This document shows positions 41,166 through 49,310 of a DNA stretch of 64,000 nucleotides, in pieces. The number at the start of each line of letters is the position of its first letter. The stretch's first letter is position 1. The position numbers were made by a program, and so were the translations under genes. A model generated the notes under the pieces. It saw only the letters and a program-made list of their open reading frames with translations. It was not told where the DNA came from and ran no database searches. This DNA comes from a bacterium. Lineage in GTDB: Bacteria; Zixibacteria; MSB-5A5; GN15; FEB-12. Where the stretch lies: contig JAHLKV010000001.1 in assembly GCA_020444475.1 (NCBI GenBank), forward strand, positions 744,001 to 808,000. The letters are read 5' to 3'.

Positions 41166-41590
41166 GCTATAACAAGGATCACCAGATAGGTCAGTACCGT
41201 CACAATCCCGAGAGCCGCTACGGTCGGTATGATGCGCTGCCGCTCCATCTCACTGGCGATCAGGCCGGGGATGATATAGCCGACTGACTGCAGGTCGAAC
41301 TGAAACGACGGTATCGTTTGAATCTGCGTTTCTATCAGCACCTTGATGCAGAAACCGAGAATGAGGCAGACCATCAGACGGCGACGCCCGTAGAGAATCA
41401 AATGACGCGACATCAGCTTCACTATCCCCCAAACCGCCAGTGCGATAACTACGGTCACAACGATGCGGCTCGGTTCATGCACGAACAATGCGCAATACGC
41501 CGGCGCGATCACTCCACCCGGAGAGACTCCCGTCAATTCGTAGAAAACGAACCCCAGCACGAGACCGATGAAGAAATACTCAAACAGCAC
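41162..41590 (-). CDS. pgsC: PgsC/CapC poly-gamma-glutamate synthase subunit
   Basis: 142 aa from a GTG at 41590 with GGAGG 6 nt upstream; this overlaps the end of pgsB. About four membrane helices. Typical motifs are FIGLVLGFVFYELTGVSPGGVIAPAY and DLQSVGYIIPGLIASEMERQ. PgsC works with PgsB in the membrane to polymerise glutamate through gamma-linkages and move the chain outward. Length is as expected (about 140-150 aa). Confidence 0.9.
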   Translation of the reverse strand: MLFEYFFIGLVLGFVFYELTGVSPGGVIAPAYCALFVHEPSRIVVTVVIALAVWGIVKLMSRHLILYGRRRLMVCLILGFCIKVLIETQIQTIPSFQFDLQSVGYIIPGLIASEMERQRIIPTVAALGIVTVLTYLVILVIA

Positions 41591-42731
41591 GGCGTACCTC
41601 CGGCTGCAGTGCCTCCGCGACGATGAAACCATCACCGGCGATATTGCCCAAACCGATCACCAGATGGTCCGCACCGACACCACACACTTCCAGCTCCCGG
41701 CGAGCATCGGCTGCCTGCCCGGCGTTCCAGCGCGTAATCCGGTGGGCAGGCATGCCGGCGCCTCGAAGCGCCCGGTGCATGAACGGTGCATGACTGCCGA
41801 TCAGGATGACCCGGTCCAGGCCGTCAATGCCTGGAAGATATGTCGCGAAAGAGACCGACCTCAGCGGCCGATCCGCGCGGGCGTTGAAGACTACAGTGAG
41901 TCTCGTACGCGAGCCGTACTGCTTCCGCCAGTGTGCAATGAAGCTCTTGGCTGACGGAACATCATTGACGGCAAAGCCATCGACAAAGGCCGCTTCTCCT
42001 ATCGGTGAGGCAGTCGGCCCGACCCGTGTCTCCGCTTCGAGTATCGCTGCCAACACCCGTTCCTCCGAGATGTGATAGAGCCTGCCCACCGCAAGGGCGA
42101 GTGCGACATTCGATGCGAACACCCCGTCCGGCAGTCGTTCGCACACGGACACCGCGGGTGATTCTGCGACGATTATTCTGTTACCGCGAGCCGCGGCAAC
42201 TCTTTCGAGTTCCGGCAGGTGATCACCGGAGACCGTGACGATGATCGAGTCGCGAGGCGCCGCGGCACAGAGTGCGTGGATGTGGTCTCGAATGTCGTCC
42301 CCCAGCGCCTCGCGGTGATCGTCGTGAACGTTGGTCAGAACATATATGTGAGCCTTGAAATGCTTGCCTTCAAGCGCCTGCAGCTCCGGTTGAATCGACA
42401 TACACTCAAGAACGAGACAATCTGCGCGGTCTACCGCGGCCCGCCGAATGATCGAGAACTGCTCCTGAACCCGGGCTGCACCGTGGCGTTTGATCCGGCA
42501 GGACGAGCCGTCAGGAAGGATGATAGTCGGTCGCACCCCGGTCACCTTGGCCCATGTCCGGCGACCGTCGGCGCGCAGCGCAGCCGCGATATAGCGGGTC
42601 ACACTCGACTTGCCTCGTGTCCCGTTGACGTGGATGCGGATATCGAGAGAACGTACCCGACGGCGAATCACCAGCGATTCGCCGATGAGGAGCCCCACTA
42701 CCACAGCGAGCAGTACAACGGGGATAAGCAT
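41580..42731 (-). CDS. pgsB: PgsB/CapB poly-gamma-glutamate synthase ligase
   Basis: 383 aa. An N-terminal membrane helix (about 3-20) precedes the ATP-binding motif HVNGTRGKSSVTR (residues 34-46), which defines the CapB branch of Mur-ligase-like amide ligases. Other conserved stretches are LVLECMSIQPELQ and TNVHDDHREALGDD. It activates the chain end with ATP and adds glutamate by gamma-peptide bonds. GAGGAG precedes the start, and the stop overlaps pgsC. Length is normal for PgsB. Confidence 0.92.
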   Translation of the reverse strand: MLIPVVLLAVVVGLLIGESLVIRRRVRSLDIRIHVNGTRGKSSVTRYIAAALRADGRRTWAKVTGVRPTIILPDGSSCRIKRHGAARVQEQFSIIRRAAVDRADCLVLECMSIQPELQALEGKHFKAHIYVLTNVHDDHREALGDDIRDHIHALCAAAPRDSIIVTVSGDHLPELERVAAARGNRIIVAESPAVSVCERLPDGVFASNVALALAVGRLYHISEERVLAAILEAETRVGPTASPIGEAAFVDGFAVNDVPSAKSFIAHWRKQYGSRTRLTVVFNARADRPLRSVSFATYLPGIDGLDRVILIGSHAPFMHRALRGAGMPAHRITRWNAGQAADARRELEVCGVGADHLVIGLGNIAGDGFIVAEALQPEVRRAV

Positions 42732-42772
42732 AGCAACCGCTCCTCACGCCGGACCCGGAACCGGCTGGTCAA

Positions 42773-44704
42773 CTAGTAACCGAACGCGACACCGCCGCGC
42801 CGGGGATCGGCCGACCCGTGATAGACACCGGTCGTCGGATCGACAATGATTACCTGTACGCCGCCGAAGAACAAGTCGAGTCCTTCGTAGACGCGAAGGT
42901 TGTGTCCCATTCGCTCCAATTGCGTGACAACGTCCCTGTCGAATCCGCCTTCGAGGAAGAGGTAGTCTTCGTACTTCTGGCAGTACATGCGCGGTGCGGC
43001 GTTCGCCTCAACCGCGTTGAGATCGAAATCGATAATGTTCACCAGAGTCAGCACCACCGTGCAGATAATCCGACTGGCCCCCGGCGATCCGACCACACAG
43101 AACGGCTTGCCGTCCTTCAGCACCACCGTCGGCGTGATGGAACTCCGGGGACGCTTCAACGGCTCAACCATGTTGTTGTTTGACGTCCGTGAGAAGTTCG
43201 ACATACCGCAGTTAAGCAGGACACCGTCGACCGTGATGCCGGAGCCGAAAAACGTCCCCAGCGTCTGGGTCAACGACACCATGTTCCCGTCCTTATCGAT
43301 CACCGACAGGTGCGTGGTGTGACCATCGAACTCTTCGTCGTCGAAGTCGTCATCGTCGTCGGACACCGCAGTCGAGTCCTTCTTTGCCTTGTCGGACTGC
43401 GTGCCTTTCTTGACCTTGGTGTTCGTCTTCTTGCCGCCCCAGTTATCGAACAGGTTTTCACCCCATTCGTTGTAGGAGCCGGTGACTTCTTCGTCATCGT
43501 CACTCCACTCCGACTGCTGCCGGTCGGCCTGCGCCGGAGTCATATCGAGCGGTCGCTGCGTTGCCTGATCGTAGCGCGCCGGATTCCCTGCCGGGGTGGT
43601 GCGGTAATCGCGCGGTTCGGCCTTGTACCGATTGATGTCATTGAATCGCTCGCGACCGAATTGCTTCGAGATCAGTCCGTTGAGCGGTACATAATTGAAA
43701 TCCGGATCACCGAGAAACTGCCAGCGGTCGGCATATGCCCGCCGCAATGTCTCTGCCAGCAGATGCGCTGTCTCGGCAGACTGCGTGTAGTACCCCATCG
43801 ATTTGAGGTCGGCATTCTCGAGCATGTTGAGCGCCTGGATCAGCGCCTCGCCCGACTGCGGGGCATTGGCCGACAGGATGTGGTAGCCTCGGTACGTACC
43901 CTCGAGAGGCTTCGTCAACTCCGCCTGATACGTTGTGAAGTCCTCGATGTCCATCGCACCGCCTTCGTCATTCACTTTGGCAACGATATGTTCGGCAACG
44001 GGACCGGTATAAAAACCGTCGTGACCTTTCTCGGCAATGATACGGAGTGTGTGTGCCAGAGCGGGCTGCTCAAGCACATCCCCTTGCATCTTTGGAAAGC
44101 CGTCGTCGAGAAACATCTCCGAGGTCGCTTCATGAACCTGCAGCATCTCGATATTGTCCAGCAACAGCTGCGCAAGGGTGGCATCGACTTCAAACCCTTC
44201 CTCGGCCAGCGTGATAGCCGGCTGAATAACCTGCGACAGAGGAAGTTTTCCGAACTTCTCGAGGGCGAGAGTCAACCCGGCGACCGTGCCGGGGACAAGC
44301 ACCGCCTCGCCGGTATAGCGATCGGCCTCCGGATCGTAGCTGAATTCATTGACCCGCGCCGGCGTGCGCTGATAGTAGTTGATATAGAAAGACTGGCCGG
44401 TCTCGTTAAGGTAGATGACCATACCGCCGCCGCCACCCAGCCCGGACCCGTCAGGCTCAACCACGCCGATTGCAAACGCCGCCGCTACCGCGGCATCGAC
44501 CGCGTTTCCGCCGGCCTTCAGTATATCGAGCGCAGCCTGCGAAGCCAGAGGATGGGCGGTCGCCACCATGCCGTTCCGGCCGCTGGCGGCGCGCTGGAGA
44601 TCCTCCGAAGACTGCGCTGCTGCCGACAACCACCCGAACGCAAGGACCACACACACGAGAAGCGCCACGACTGTGGTTTGTCTTATCACAACACGGCTGC
44701 ACAT
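42773..44704 (-). CDS. ggt: Gamma-glutamyltransferase with acidic/lysine-rich insert before the cleavage site
   Basis: 643 aa from the ATG at 44704 (GGGAG 6 nt upstream) with a signal peptide ending near SAAAQS. The large-subunit motif GRNGMVATAHPLASQAALDIL and the GGNAVDAAVAAAFAIGVVEP helix are typical. The nucleophile is Thr463 in GH-TTHLSV; later motifs are PLKRPRSSITPT and GSPGASRI. GGTs self-cleave before the Thr, then transfer or hydrolyse gamma-glutamyl groups. Just before the site lies an inserted segment of about 50 residues rich in Lys then Asp (KKTNTKVKK, then DDDDDFDDEE). In PGA loci GGT-like enzymes (CapD, PgsS) cut or attach the polymer, the likely job here. Confidence 0.92.
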   Translation of the reverse strand: MCSRVVIRQTTVVALLVCVVLAFGWLSAAAQSSEDLQRAASGRNGMVATAHPLASQAALDILKAGGNAVDAAVAAAFAIGVVEPDGSGLGGGGGMVIYLNETGQSFYINYYQRTPARVNEFSYDPEADRYTGEAVLVPGTVAGLTLALEKFGKLPLSQVIQPAITLAEEGFEVDATLAQLLLDNIEMLQVHEATSEMFLDDGFPKMQGDVLEQPALAHTLRIIAEKGHDGFYTGPVAEHIVAKVNDEGGAMDIEDFTTYQAELTKPLEGTYRGYHILSANAPQSGEALIQALNMLENADLKSMGYYTQSAETAHLLAETLRRAYADRWQFLGDPDFNYVPLNGLISKQFGRERFNDINRYKAEPRDYRTTPAGNPARYDQATQRPLDMTPAQADRQQSEWSDDDEEVTGSYNEWGENLFDNWGGKKTNTKVKKGTQSDKAKKDSTAVSDDDDDFDDEEFDGHTTHLSVIDKDGNMVSLTQTLGTFFGSGITVDGVLLNCGMSNFSRTSNNNMVEPLKRPRSSITPTVVLKDGKPFCVVGSPGASRIICTVVLTLVNIIDFDLNAVEANAAPRMYCQKYEDYLFLEGGFDRDVVTQLERMGHNLRVYEGLDLFFGGVQVIIVDPTTGVYHGSADPRRGGVAFGY

Positions 44705-44776
44705 ACTACACTCCCGTTTCATTCAGAGTACGTTCGTTCGCAGTTGGGACATACTTCGTCCGACAACTCGAATCGA

Positions 44777-45343
44777 CTATTTCGCAAACAACTTGCCGAG
44801 CGGCGCAGCGGCCAGCGCGATCTTGTCTACCACTTCGATCTCGATCTTCTTTTCTCCGGCGATCTGCGAGAAGAACTTGTCCTCGTCTCCCTGCGCGACA
44901 ACGATCATGTGCGCCGAGTTCTCGGCTGCTATCTTGTTGAAGCCATCTGACTGCCCACCTCTGCGTGCGTTCCCACCGATATGAACCATGACAATCGGAA
45001 TCTTCGCCTCGTTCGCCGCCTGTACCAGCGCCTCGACACGCTCCATCTCTTCCTTCTGACTGACACCGGCCGCGCCCAGACCCTTGGAGCTGAATCCCGG
45101 CACGATAACCAGCGTCTTGACATTCCCCAGGTCGGCCGGCTGGGCCATCTCCGCGACCGTCGCGTCGAGCTTCTGCTTCTTGGCGAGCATCGCAACCAGC
45201 TTCACATCGGCGCTCTGACCTGCCGAAGAGATCAGGATCGGTTGTTCGAATGCGACCGCGGCCTTTTCTTCCTCGGCCGAAAGAGCAGGCGCGAGAGCCA
45301 CGATCAGCATCAGTGCGCAAAGAGTGGTCAGGATTGTCTTCAT
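44777..45343 (-). CDS. Exported DUF6305-like protein
   Basis: 188 aa from the ATG at 45343 (GAGG 9 nt upstream) with a signal peptide ending APALSAEE. The mature part has PILISSAGQSADVKLVAMLAKKQKLD, TLVIVPGFSSKGLGAAGVSQKEE, IPIVMVHIGGNARRGGQSD and FNKIAAENSAHMIVVAQGDEDKFF, an alternating alpha/beta pattern. I associate this with family DUF6305, whose function is unknown; that assignment is from memory. Its place between a zinc hydrolase and GGT suggests a binding or accessory part of the gamma-glutamyl system. Confidence 0.6.
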   Translation of the reverse strand: MKTILTTLCALMLIVALAPALSAEEEKAAVAFEQPILISSAGQSADVKLVAMLAKKQKLDATVAEMAQPADLGNVKTLVIVPGFSSKGLGAAGVSQKEEMERVEALVQAANEAKIPIVMVHIGGNARRGGQSDGFNKIAAENSAHMIVVAQGDEDKFFSQIAGEKKIEIEVVDKIALAAAPLGKLFAK

Positions 45344-45379
45344 GGCTGAGTACCTCATATTGTTATATTACGCATTCTT

Positions 45380-46522
45380 CTACTGCAAGTAGTGACCAAT
45401 ACCGTTCGCCATCAGTTCATCATACGACGGCAGGTTTTCGATTACAATGGGATTTTCCGGGTGCGCATCGTTGTAGACGCTGAGGATCGTCTTGAAACCG
45501 GCGATGTGTCTCCCCACTCGTCGTTCCAGGGGTTCGCCTTCCGGGAGATACTCAATCCGAAGCGCACCCGATTCAAGCGCCTGCTTGTATCGCTCGCTGA
45601 CCCCTTTGACAATCAGGTCTTCGTTGGTGCGACCGCGAAGGCGACCCTGGATCGGATTGCTCGTCTCCATCAAAAACGGCATGGCGCCGGTGCGGTCACC
45701 CCACTCGCGGTGACTCAGTCCGCGGAAATTGACCGGGGAAAGTTCCGGCGAGTAGTGCAGCCCCTCCATCTCCAACTCGAGTACCGCGCCCAGCGCGACA
45801 TCTTCGCTCTTCTCGTGATAAACGATCGCGTTGATGATCGGAATCTCCGGCGCCGCCTCGTGAAGGTCGAACGCTACATCAACATGCTCGGCCTCGATCA
45901 ACTGCATGATCGCATGACCGACCTTCTCCGTAAACGTGCCGTCGGGCCGACCCGGGTAACTGCGGTTGAGATTGCGCGTCTCGAAACCGGAGAGCTGCTG
46001 GCCCGAAGGGTAGTGCAGATAGACAAGCGGGTCGGGCCACTGGTCAAGCGGGTTAGACACCCGCGAGCCGAAACGGAACTTCCTCGGACCGCTCTTCCCC
46101 TGCAGCGTGTACGACTGCGGACACCCCTCGAACGGATCGGTGCAGGTAAAACCACTGGCGCACGCCTGAAGTAGAATAAGTACCCTGCCTGCTGACACCT
46201 GCAGGTTCTCCGTTATGACCACTGGCGCAATGAACCCCGACGGTTCATTTGGATGCGTTCCGCCGAGAAGCAGCACCGTCGCTCCCGGCACACCGCTGTC
46301 GTAGAAGTACAGCTTCGTATCACCGGGTGTACCCTTGATCTCCTCGAAGTAGTCGCTCAGCATCCCGGTACCGGTCAGTCCGGCACTCGGGTGAATGACG
46401 TCCGGCCGGTGCATGGCCAGGAAATCGACCGAGGCGAGCGCGGCGCCTATCGCGAAGATCGCCACGATGATGACAGCGGTGACGATATGGCGGTAGGAAC
46501 GCCCCTCCTGCTTCAGTGTCAC
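45380..46522 (-). CDS. M14-family AstE/AspA-type zinc hydrolase, membrane-anchored
   Basis: 380 aa from a GTG at 46522 that overlaps the stop of the 48-aa gene (GTGA); an in-frame ATG at 46588 would overlap that gene by 70 nt. A membrane helix (residues about 12-30) is followed by a succinylglutamate desuccinylase/aspartoacylase-type zinc carboxypeptidase domain. Zinc ligands are His90 and Glu93 in GGTHPNEPSG and His221 in FDLHEAAPE; the substrate-binding NLNRSYPGRP motif is also present. Relatives cleave N-acyl-aspartate or -glutamate, and gamma-PGA hydrolases belong to the same clan. It probably acts in the periplasm on gamma-glutamyl or acyl-glutamate compounds. The true substrate is unproven. 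Confidence 0.8.
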   Translation of the reverse strand: MTLKQEGRSYRHIVTAVIIVAIFAIGAALASVDFLAMHRPDVIHPSAGLTGTGMLSDYFEEIKGTPGDTKLYFYDSGVPGATVLLLGGTHPNEPSGFIAPVVITENLQVSAGRVLILLQACASGFTCTDPFEGCPQSYTLQGKSGPRKFRFGSRVSNPLDQWPDPLVYLHYPSGQQLSGFETRNLNRSYPGRPDGTFTEKVGHAIMQLIEAEHVDVAFDLHEAAPEIPIINAIVYHEKSEDVALGAVLELEMEGLHYSPELSPVNFRGLSHREWGDRTGAMPFLMETSNPIQGRLRGRTNEDLIVKGVSERYKQALESGALRIEYLPEGEPLERRVGRHIAGFKTILSVYNDAHPENPIVIENLPSYDELMANGIGHYLQ

Positions 46523-46665
46523 TTGATCAGCAGGACCCGCAATATCAGCGGGACCAGGATCATGGCGTATGCTATCTGCTTTTTCCATGCGCGCTCCGAA
46601 AACAGTTCTATGCCCACCACAACCGCGAGGTAGGCGGCAACGACTACGTATACCCAAAACAACAT
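46519..46665 (-). CDS. 48-aa membrane protein overlapping both neighbours
   Basis: 48 aa. The ATG at 46665 overlaps the stop of the DctM-like gene (TGATG) and the TGA at 46519-46521 overlaps the GTG start of the zinc hydrolase (GTGA). Two hydrophobic segments, LFWVYVVVAAYLAVVVGIEL and MILVPLILRVLLI, are separated by the charged FSERAWKKQ. Double stop-start coupling and clean helices argue strongly that it is a gene. It may be a minimal small subunit of the permease, which here has no DctQ partner. No family recognised. Confidence 0.72.
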   Translation of the reverse strand: MLFWVYVVVAAYLAVVVGIELFSERAWKKQIAYAMILVPLILRVLLIK

Positions 46666-47951
46666 CAGTAGGAACTCCCGGAGACCGCGGAGATGAGATG
46701 CGCGATCTCTTCGGCATAAATGACGATCGCCAGCCCCACTACCAGCGCGGCGACGATCGGCAGGATACTCTGCCTGAGAATCTTGAAGTGGTTTTTCTCA
46801 CCGACCATCTGCCCCGCATAGGCACACAAGAGTGATGGCGGTGGCATGAGGTCACCCATCGCGGCCATCAGGGCCAGTGCCGCGGTGACTACGATTTCGT
46901 TTTTGCCGATAAAGACAAAGACCAGCGGCACGCCGATTACCGACGCCGACGCGTACGCCGAACCGAGGAACGGCATGATCAACACGGTGAGGTATTTCAA
47001 CTGCTGCGGCAGTTCCAGCGCGCTGATCGCAAGAAAACCGCGCACACCGGTCAGGGTCATGATCTGCAGAAACATACCGACACCAACCAGGATGGCCATC
47101 ACCGGCATCGCGTCGCGGATCGCACTCCGCGACACCTTCAGAAAACTGAACTTCTCCCCCGTCCCGAATCCCAGCAGGGCGCCGATCATGAATGCCAGCG
47201 GTACGCCAAGATGTGGCACGTACTCCGGCAAAACCTGCTCCACAATCAGGTACCCCACCACCACGACAAGCGGGATGAACAGTTTCAAACCGTGCTTGTC
47301 GTAGACGGGAGGTTTCAGGCGAGAGAGCACGGTGGTGATGTCGAACGTCCCCAGATATCGATAGCGATAGTACACTGCGGTCGCGATTGCCAGCGGGAAC
47401 GAAGCCAGAAAGAGCGGTTTGGCGAAACCGATATACGGCATATCCACGCCGCCGCCGATGATCATCACCGGGATACAAATCGGCGGCGCCACTTCGCCGA
47501 ATACCGCCGCCATCGCAATCAGGGAACCGACCGCCAGGCGGGGCATCCCCATCGCCAACAGACCCGGTATGACGAGCGCGCCGGTCGTAAGAATGCAGGC
47601 CGATGACAAACCGGTCAGCATGCCCGGAAACATCACGAACACGACGATGACGATCAACAGCAGGGTTGGCCAGCGATACAGGGTCTTGATCAACGCGTAG
47701 TTGATAGTCCCCAGCGCCCCGGTGGCATCCATGACCTTCATGAAAATCATGGCTGAAGCGATAATCAGGATTGCCTCGAGGAAACCGAAACCGCCTTCGA
47801 CCAGATGTCGGACCGGCAACCCTTCGCCGCCCACGAGCGCCCCGACGATGGCTGCTGCCATAAGCGAGACACCGGCCGGCACCTTCAGGACAAAGACGCC
47901 GAGTGCGAATGTCGCCAGCATAGCGAGGAGTATGATCAGTTCGAGACTCAC
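46665..47951 (-). CDS. TRAP-type (DctM-like) large permease
   Basis: 428 aa from a GTG at 47951 with GGAGG 10 nt upstream. About 12 membrane helices. DctM-type motifs are GVFVLKVPAGVSLMAAAIVGAL, MFPGMLTGLSSACILTTGALVIPGLLAMGMPR, FGEVAPPICIPVMIIGG and MGDLMPPPSLLCAYAGQ. TRAP permeases import organic acids such as dicarboxylates and amino acids with Na+. No DctP binding protein or DctQ subunit is nearby; the 48-aa protein follows at once. In this operon the substrate could be glutamate or short gamma-glutamyl peptides, which is inference. Confidence 0.8.
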   Translation of the reverse strand: MSLELIILLAMLATFALGVFVLKVPAGVSLMAAAIVGALVGGEGLPVRHLVEGGFGFLEAILIIASAMIFMKVMDATGALGTINYALIKTLYRWPTLLLIVIVVFVMFPGMLTGLSSACILTTGALVIPGLLAMGMPRLAVGSLIAMAAVFGEVAPPICIPVMIIGGGVDMPYIGFAKPLFLASFPLAIATAVYYRYRYLGTFDITTVLSRLKPPVYDKHGLKLFIPLVVVVGYLIVEQVLPEYVPHLGVPLAFMIGALLGFGTGEKFSFLKVSRSAIRDAMPVMAILVGVGMFLQIMTLTGVRGFLAISALELPQQLKYLTVLIMPFLGSAYASASVIGVPLVFVFIGKNEIVVTAALALMAAMGDLMPPPSLLCAYAGQMVGEKNHFKILRQSILPIVAALVVGLAIVIYAEEIAHLISAVSGSSY

Positions 47952-48010
47952 GGTTCAGCGACCTCCATCGCGGAGGCGTCGGCTATTGGACCGACGCCCC
48001 GACACTCTCT

Positions 48011-49300
48011 TCAGAACTTCACCTGCAGCTCGGTCATAAACCGGGTTTGCTCGTAGCGGTCTTCGGTCGAGCCGATCGTACCGCTTTCATTAAGATCCTT
48101 GTCATCACCGTTCGGCAGGTTGCGCGCCACCCGTACCTGAATGCGGGCCTGCGGTGACACCTCGTAGTACACCTTCAGGGCGATCTCGTCGTCCATCGAG
48201 TTGTAACCGTCGTTGTCGACAAACTCGTTGATCACCAGGTACTGCAGCTGCACGCGAAGCTGCGGCAGCTTCGACGGCACAACATACACACGCGTGAACC
48301 ACAGGCGGCTGCCTTCGGGGTTGCGACCGTTGTAGGGAAAGTCACCGCCGATACCGCCGTCGACATAACCGCGACGGCTGCCCCAGAAGAAGCTCGGATA
48401 GAGCGGCGAGAAGATCTCGACCTTGTCGGTCGAGCTGTCATCACCCTGGTACGCGGCATATTTGGTCTCGGCCTTGATCGACTTGAACGGCCCCATACTC
48501 CATCGATAGCTGATCCCCGCCATGTAGCCGACGCCCCCTTTGTCGGGGAGACCGGACAGGGTGTTGAATTCCTGGTAGGCGAACTCACCAAAATACTGCA
48601 GGTGGTTATCCATGTACGAACCGTTGAATCCGCCGCCCAGGATGTAACTGTCGTTGTAGACCCCGCGAAGCTTGTTGTAGATGTAGTAACCCATCACGGT
48701 CTGGTTGCCGATTGCCCGAGACAGGCGCGCGATATACAGCTGGTCGCTCCCCGGATCGGGATACAAGCCGCTCTCGCTCAAGTTCTGCTCGGTGATTGCC
48801 GCGAAGGTCGAGAACACCCACGCCCGATAGGACATATCGAACCGGATAGCATCGAAACGATCTTCGAAATACGACGACTCACCCTGCGACAACCCTTCCC
48901 CGATCGGGAACTGCTGACGGCCGACCCGGGCACGGAACAAATCAAACACGAGGAACTTCGGCTGAATCAGCTCGGCGAATATCTGCGAGATCCCCCACTG
49001 CATGCGGCCGGTACCGGCGATGTTTCTCGCCGGCACCTCTTCGTTGCTCAATGTCCAGGTGGTCAGTTCGGTGTAGAACGAAGCCTTCGGATTCACGATC
49101 GCCCGGGCCCGAATGTGACCAAGATAGCGGAAATAGTTCTCCGTACCCCGGTCATCCAGAGTCTCCTCGAAACTGTCGCTGTATTGCCGGAGACGGAAGT
49201 CCCCGTCTACATCAAACTGAGCGGCGCGCGCGATCGGGGAGATCAGGAGTACCAGGCTGCATACCAGCGCCGTCGCCATGTATCTGTACGTTCGATTCAT
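48011..49300 (-). CDS. Outer-membrane porin-like beta-barrel
   Basis: 429 aa from the ATG at 49300 with GAGGTGA upstream; the longer frame would run into the preceding gene. A signal peptide ends ARAAQ. The mature chain is a long barrel with many aromatic-girdle strands (FDVDGDFRLRQYSDSF, FDLFRARVGRQQFPIGEG, YGEF-like FGEFAYQEF, ALKVYYEVSPQARIQVRVARN) and ends ELQVKF, with the C-terminal Phe typical of barrels. It resembles alginate-export or phosphate/sugar porins in general pattern. As second gene of the island it may let polymer fragments cross the outer membrane. Confidence 0.75.
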   Translation of the reverse strand: MNRTYRYMATALVCSLVLLISPIARAAQFDVDGDFRLRQYSDSFEETLDDRGTENYFRYLGHIRARAIVNPKASFYTELTTWTLSNEEVPARNIAGTGRMQWGISQIFAELIQPKFLVFDLFRARVGRQQFPIGEGLSQGESSYFEDRFDAIRFDMSYRAWVFSTFAAITEQNLSESGLYPDPGSDQLYIARLSRAIGNQTVMGYYIYNKLRGVYNDSYILGGGFNGSYMDNHLQYFGEFAYQEFNTLSGLPDKGGVGYMAGISYRWSMGPFKSIKAETKYAAYQGDDSSTDKVEIFSPLYPSFFWGSRRGYVDGGIGGDFPYNGRNPEGSRLWFTRVYVVPSKLPQLRVQLQYLVINEFVDNDGYNSMDDEIALKVYYEVSPQARIQVRVARNLPNGDDKDLNESGTIGSTEDRYEQTRFMTELQVKF

Positions 49301-49310
49301 GATACTCACC

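Noticed and set aside
43310-44950. 546-codon plus-strand frame
   Set aside because: Antisense to ggt, which has intact catalytic motifs.
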